A DNA stretch of 6,862 bases, taken from an uncultured Clostridia bacterium (GTDB lineage: Bacteria; Bacillota; Clostridia; Lachnospirales; Bianqueaceae). This document shows, in pieces, positions 5,371 to 6,862 of this stretch. The notes under the pieces are model-generated. The model was not told the DNA's origin and did no database searches. It worked only from the letters and a program-made list of their open reading frames with translations. Both the position numbers and the translations under genes were made by a program. The stretch lies in the NCBI GenBank assembly GCA_947570515.1, contig CANOUM010000086.1, forward strand, positions 1 to 6,862, in the 5' to 3' direction. Position 1 is the stretch's first letter. Every line of letters starts with the position of its first letter.

Positions 5371-6862
5371 TTACTCCTGAAGATGAATTTGCAAGGATAA
5401 ATCTTCCAGCTGTTTTTCATCTACCTTTACAGGCGCCTGACTCATAGGACAATAGGCATAATTTATTTTAGTAAATGCAATGACATCCCGCAGATTCTCC
5501 TCTCCTGCCATCAGCATAACCAGTCGATCAAACCCATACGCCAATCCTGCATGCGGCGGTGCTCCATATGTGAACGCGTCAATAAAGAAACCAAACTTTT
5601 CATAGGCTTCCTCCATGGTAAAGCCAAGGCTTTTAAACACCCGTTCCTGAATATCACGGCGATGAATCCTCACACTCCCGCCGCCCAGCTCTACGCCATT
5701 GAGCACAATGTCATATGCCTTAGCCCGTACACGCCCCGGCTCTGTTTCTAAATATGGCAAATCCTCTTCTTTAGGCATCGTAAACGGATGATGCATGGCT
5801 AAGTATCGATTTTCTTCTGCGCTGTATTCAAACATCGGAAAATCTGTCACCCATAAGAACTCATGTTTTTCCTCATCCATCAGCCCCAGACGTTTTCCCA
5901 TCTCCAGTCTCAGGTTCCCCAGCGCGGTAAGTACAACTTCCTTTTGATCAGCTACAAACAACATCAAATCACCGGCACTCGCTTTTAATTGCTGCCGCAA
6001 ATTTGCTATCGTTTCCTCTGTCAAAAATTTTGCAATCGGCGACTTAACCGTTCCGTCTTCTTGAATGGCAATCCATGCAAGTCCTTTGGCTTTAAACAGT
6101 TTAACGACCTCTGTCAGGCTATCGATCTGTTTTCTTGGCATAGAGGCGCAGCCTGGAGCGCAAATTCCCCGTACGCTGCCGCCATCAGCAAGCGCATTCT
6201 CAAACACAGAAAAGCCACATGTTTTCACCGTATCTTCTACATTCACGATTTCCATACCAAAGCGCAGATCCGGTTTATCTGATCCGTACCGCTCCATCGC
6301 TTCCTGCCACGTCATTCTACGAAGCGGCAGCGTTACCTCCCAGCCGGCCACCTCCCGGCACACCTTGGCGATCAGACGTTCATTGATCTGCATCACATCA
6401 TCCTCTTCCGCAAAGGAAAGCTCCATATCCACCTGTGTAAATTCAGGCTGTCGGTCTGCCCGCAGATCCTCATCCCTAAAACACCGTACAATCTGATAAT
6501 ATCGATCCATCCCTGCCACCATCAGCAGCTGCTTATACATCTGAGGCGACTGCGGAAGCGCATAGAACTCTCCCGGATGCACCCGGCTTGGCACCAGATA
6601 GTCTCTGGCTCCTTCCGGCGTACTCTTGATCAGCATAGGCGTCTCAATCTCCAAGAAATCTTCTTCATTTAAAAACTGACGGATAGCTTGCGCCGTTTTG
6701 TGCCGCAGCTCCATATTCCGTGCCAGCTTAGGCCGCCGCAAATCCAAATACCGATATTTTAAACGCAGCTCATCCTTGACCTCTATCTCATCCAAAATTT
6801 GAAAGGGAGTGGTCTTGGCCTCCGAAAGAATATGAAGATCCTGTACTTTAATCTCTACCTGT
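5371..6862 (-). CDS. aspS: Aspartyl-tRNA synthetase, bacterial type, N-terminus cut by window edge
   Basis: AspRS, a class II aminoacyl-tRNA synthetase, charges tRNA-Asp with aspartate in the cytoplasm. The frame is open through the right edge; 496 residues are visible of a typical total of about 590, so most of the N-terminal OB-fold anticodon-binding domain is missing. A TTG at 6795 is an internal leucine codon and not the start: the residues before it (SEAKTTPFQ) continue the family sequence. Counting from the first visible complete codon, RLKYRYLDLRR lies at 33-43, class II motif 1 (EIETPML) at 71-77 and motif 2 with FRDEDLRADRQPEFTQ at 128-143. The bacterial GAD insertion domain follows in the middle. 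Motif 3 (GLAYGFDRLVML) lies at 439-450. All catalytic motifs are intact. The gene converges on the HPr-like gene with a shared terminator 22 nt past its stop. Whether it also charges tRNA-Asn cannot be judged. Confidence 0.97.
   Translation of the reverse strand, partial: QVEIKVQDLHILSEAKTTPFQILDEIEVKDELRLKYRYLDLRRPKLARNMELRHKTAQAIRQFLNEEDFLEIETPMLIKSTPEGARDYLVPSRVHPGEFYALPQSPQMYKQLLMVAGMDRYYQIVRCFRDEDLRADRQPEFTQVDMELSFAEEDDVMQINERLIAKVCREVAGWEVTLPLRRMTWQEAMERYGSDKPDLRFGMEIVNVEDTVKTCGFSVFENALADGGSVRGICAPGCASMPRKQIDSLTEVVKLFKAKGLAWIAIQEDGTVKSPIAKFLTEETIANLRQQLKASAGDLMLFVADQKEVVLTALGNLRLEMGKRLGLMDEEKHEFLWVTDFPMFEYSAEENRYLAMHHPFTMPKEEDLPYLETEPGRVRAKAYDIVLNGVELGGGSVRIHRRDIQERVFKSLGFTMEEAYEKFGFFIDAFTYGAPPHAGLAYGFDRLVMLMAGEENLRDVIAFTKINYAYCPMSQAPVKVDEKQLEDLSLQIHLQE

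Noticed and set aside
6065..6496. A 143-codon plus-strand open frame opposite aspS
   Set aside because: It is antisense to the aspS catalytic and insertion regions, has a low-complexity Ser/Arg composition and no family features.
6793..6795. TTG at 6795 as the start of aspS
   Set aside because: The frame stays open to the window edge and the upstream residues continue the AspRS sequence, so this is an internal leucine codon and the gene is cut by the window edge.
1..6862. Search by eye for CRISPR arrays, insertion sequences, tRNA or rRNA genes and phage or defence genes
   Set aside because: No regular direct repeats, transposase frames, cloverleaf-like stretches or defence domains were seen; nearly all sequence is explained by housekeeping genes.

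Overview
The window reads as core chromosome of a Gram-positive Firmicute, most likely a Clostridia member of the Lachnospiraceae type. The grounds are the block ireB (yrzL) - ruvX (yrrK) - DUF1292 (yrzB) - mltG (yrrL), which Bacilli and Clostridia share, an RNase J gene inside that block, strong AAAGGAGG-type ribosome binding sites, sigma-A type promoters and moderately low GC. The taxonomic call is inference from content and gene order; there is no rRNA gene. No mobile element, CRISPR array, tRNA or phage gene was seen.

Layout. Positions 1-4877 hold six minus-strand genes that look like one operon. In transcription order they are mtaB (tRNA ms2t6A methylthiotransferase), ireB (PASTA-kinase regulatory phosphoprotein family), ruvX (YqgF nuclease-fold), a DUF1292 protein, an RNase J gene and mltG (peptidoglycan lytic transglycosylase, cut by the left window edge). 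Spacing is very tight: overlaps of 8, 4 and 17 nt and gaps of 18 and 31 nt. Three of the six genes use non-ATG starts (TTG mtaB, GTG ruvX, TTG DUF1292), and ireB could also start at a TTG. A promoter with a perfect TATAAT lies just upstream of mtaB.

Positions 4878-5040 are a divergent intergenic region with two back-to-back promoters. The rightward one drives a lone 80-codon gene (5041-5283) for an HPr-fold protein. It lacks the phosphorylatable His15 of PTS HPr but keeps a serine at the regulatory Ser46 position, as in Bacillus Crh. This is the most interesting gene in the window.

Positions 5307-5349 hold a strong hairpin terminator shared by the HPr-like gene and the convergent aspS (5371 to the right edge, minus strand). 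The aspS gene encodes a bacterial-type aspartyl-tRNA synthetase whose N-terminal anticodon-binding domain lies mostly outside the window.

Taken together, the operon combines translation fidelity (mtaB), signalling to the cell envelope (ireB), nucleic acid processing (ruvX, RNase J) and peptidoglycan synthesis (mltG). It looks like a conserved housekeeping cluster and not an accessory or defence island. I found no clearly new multi-gene system.
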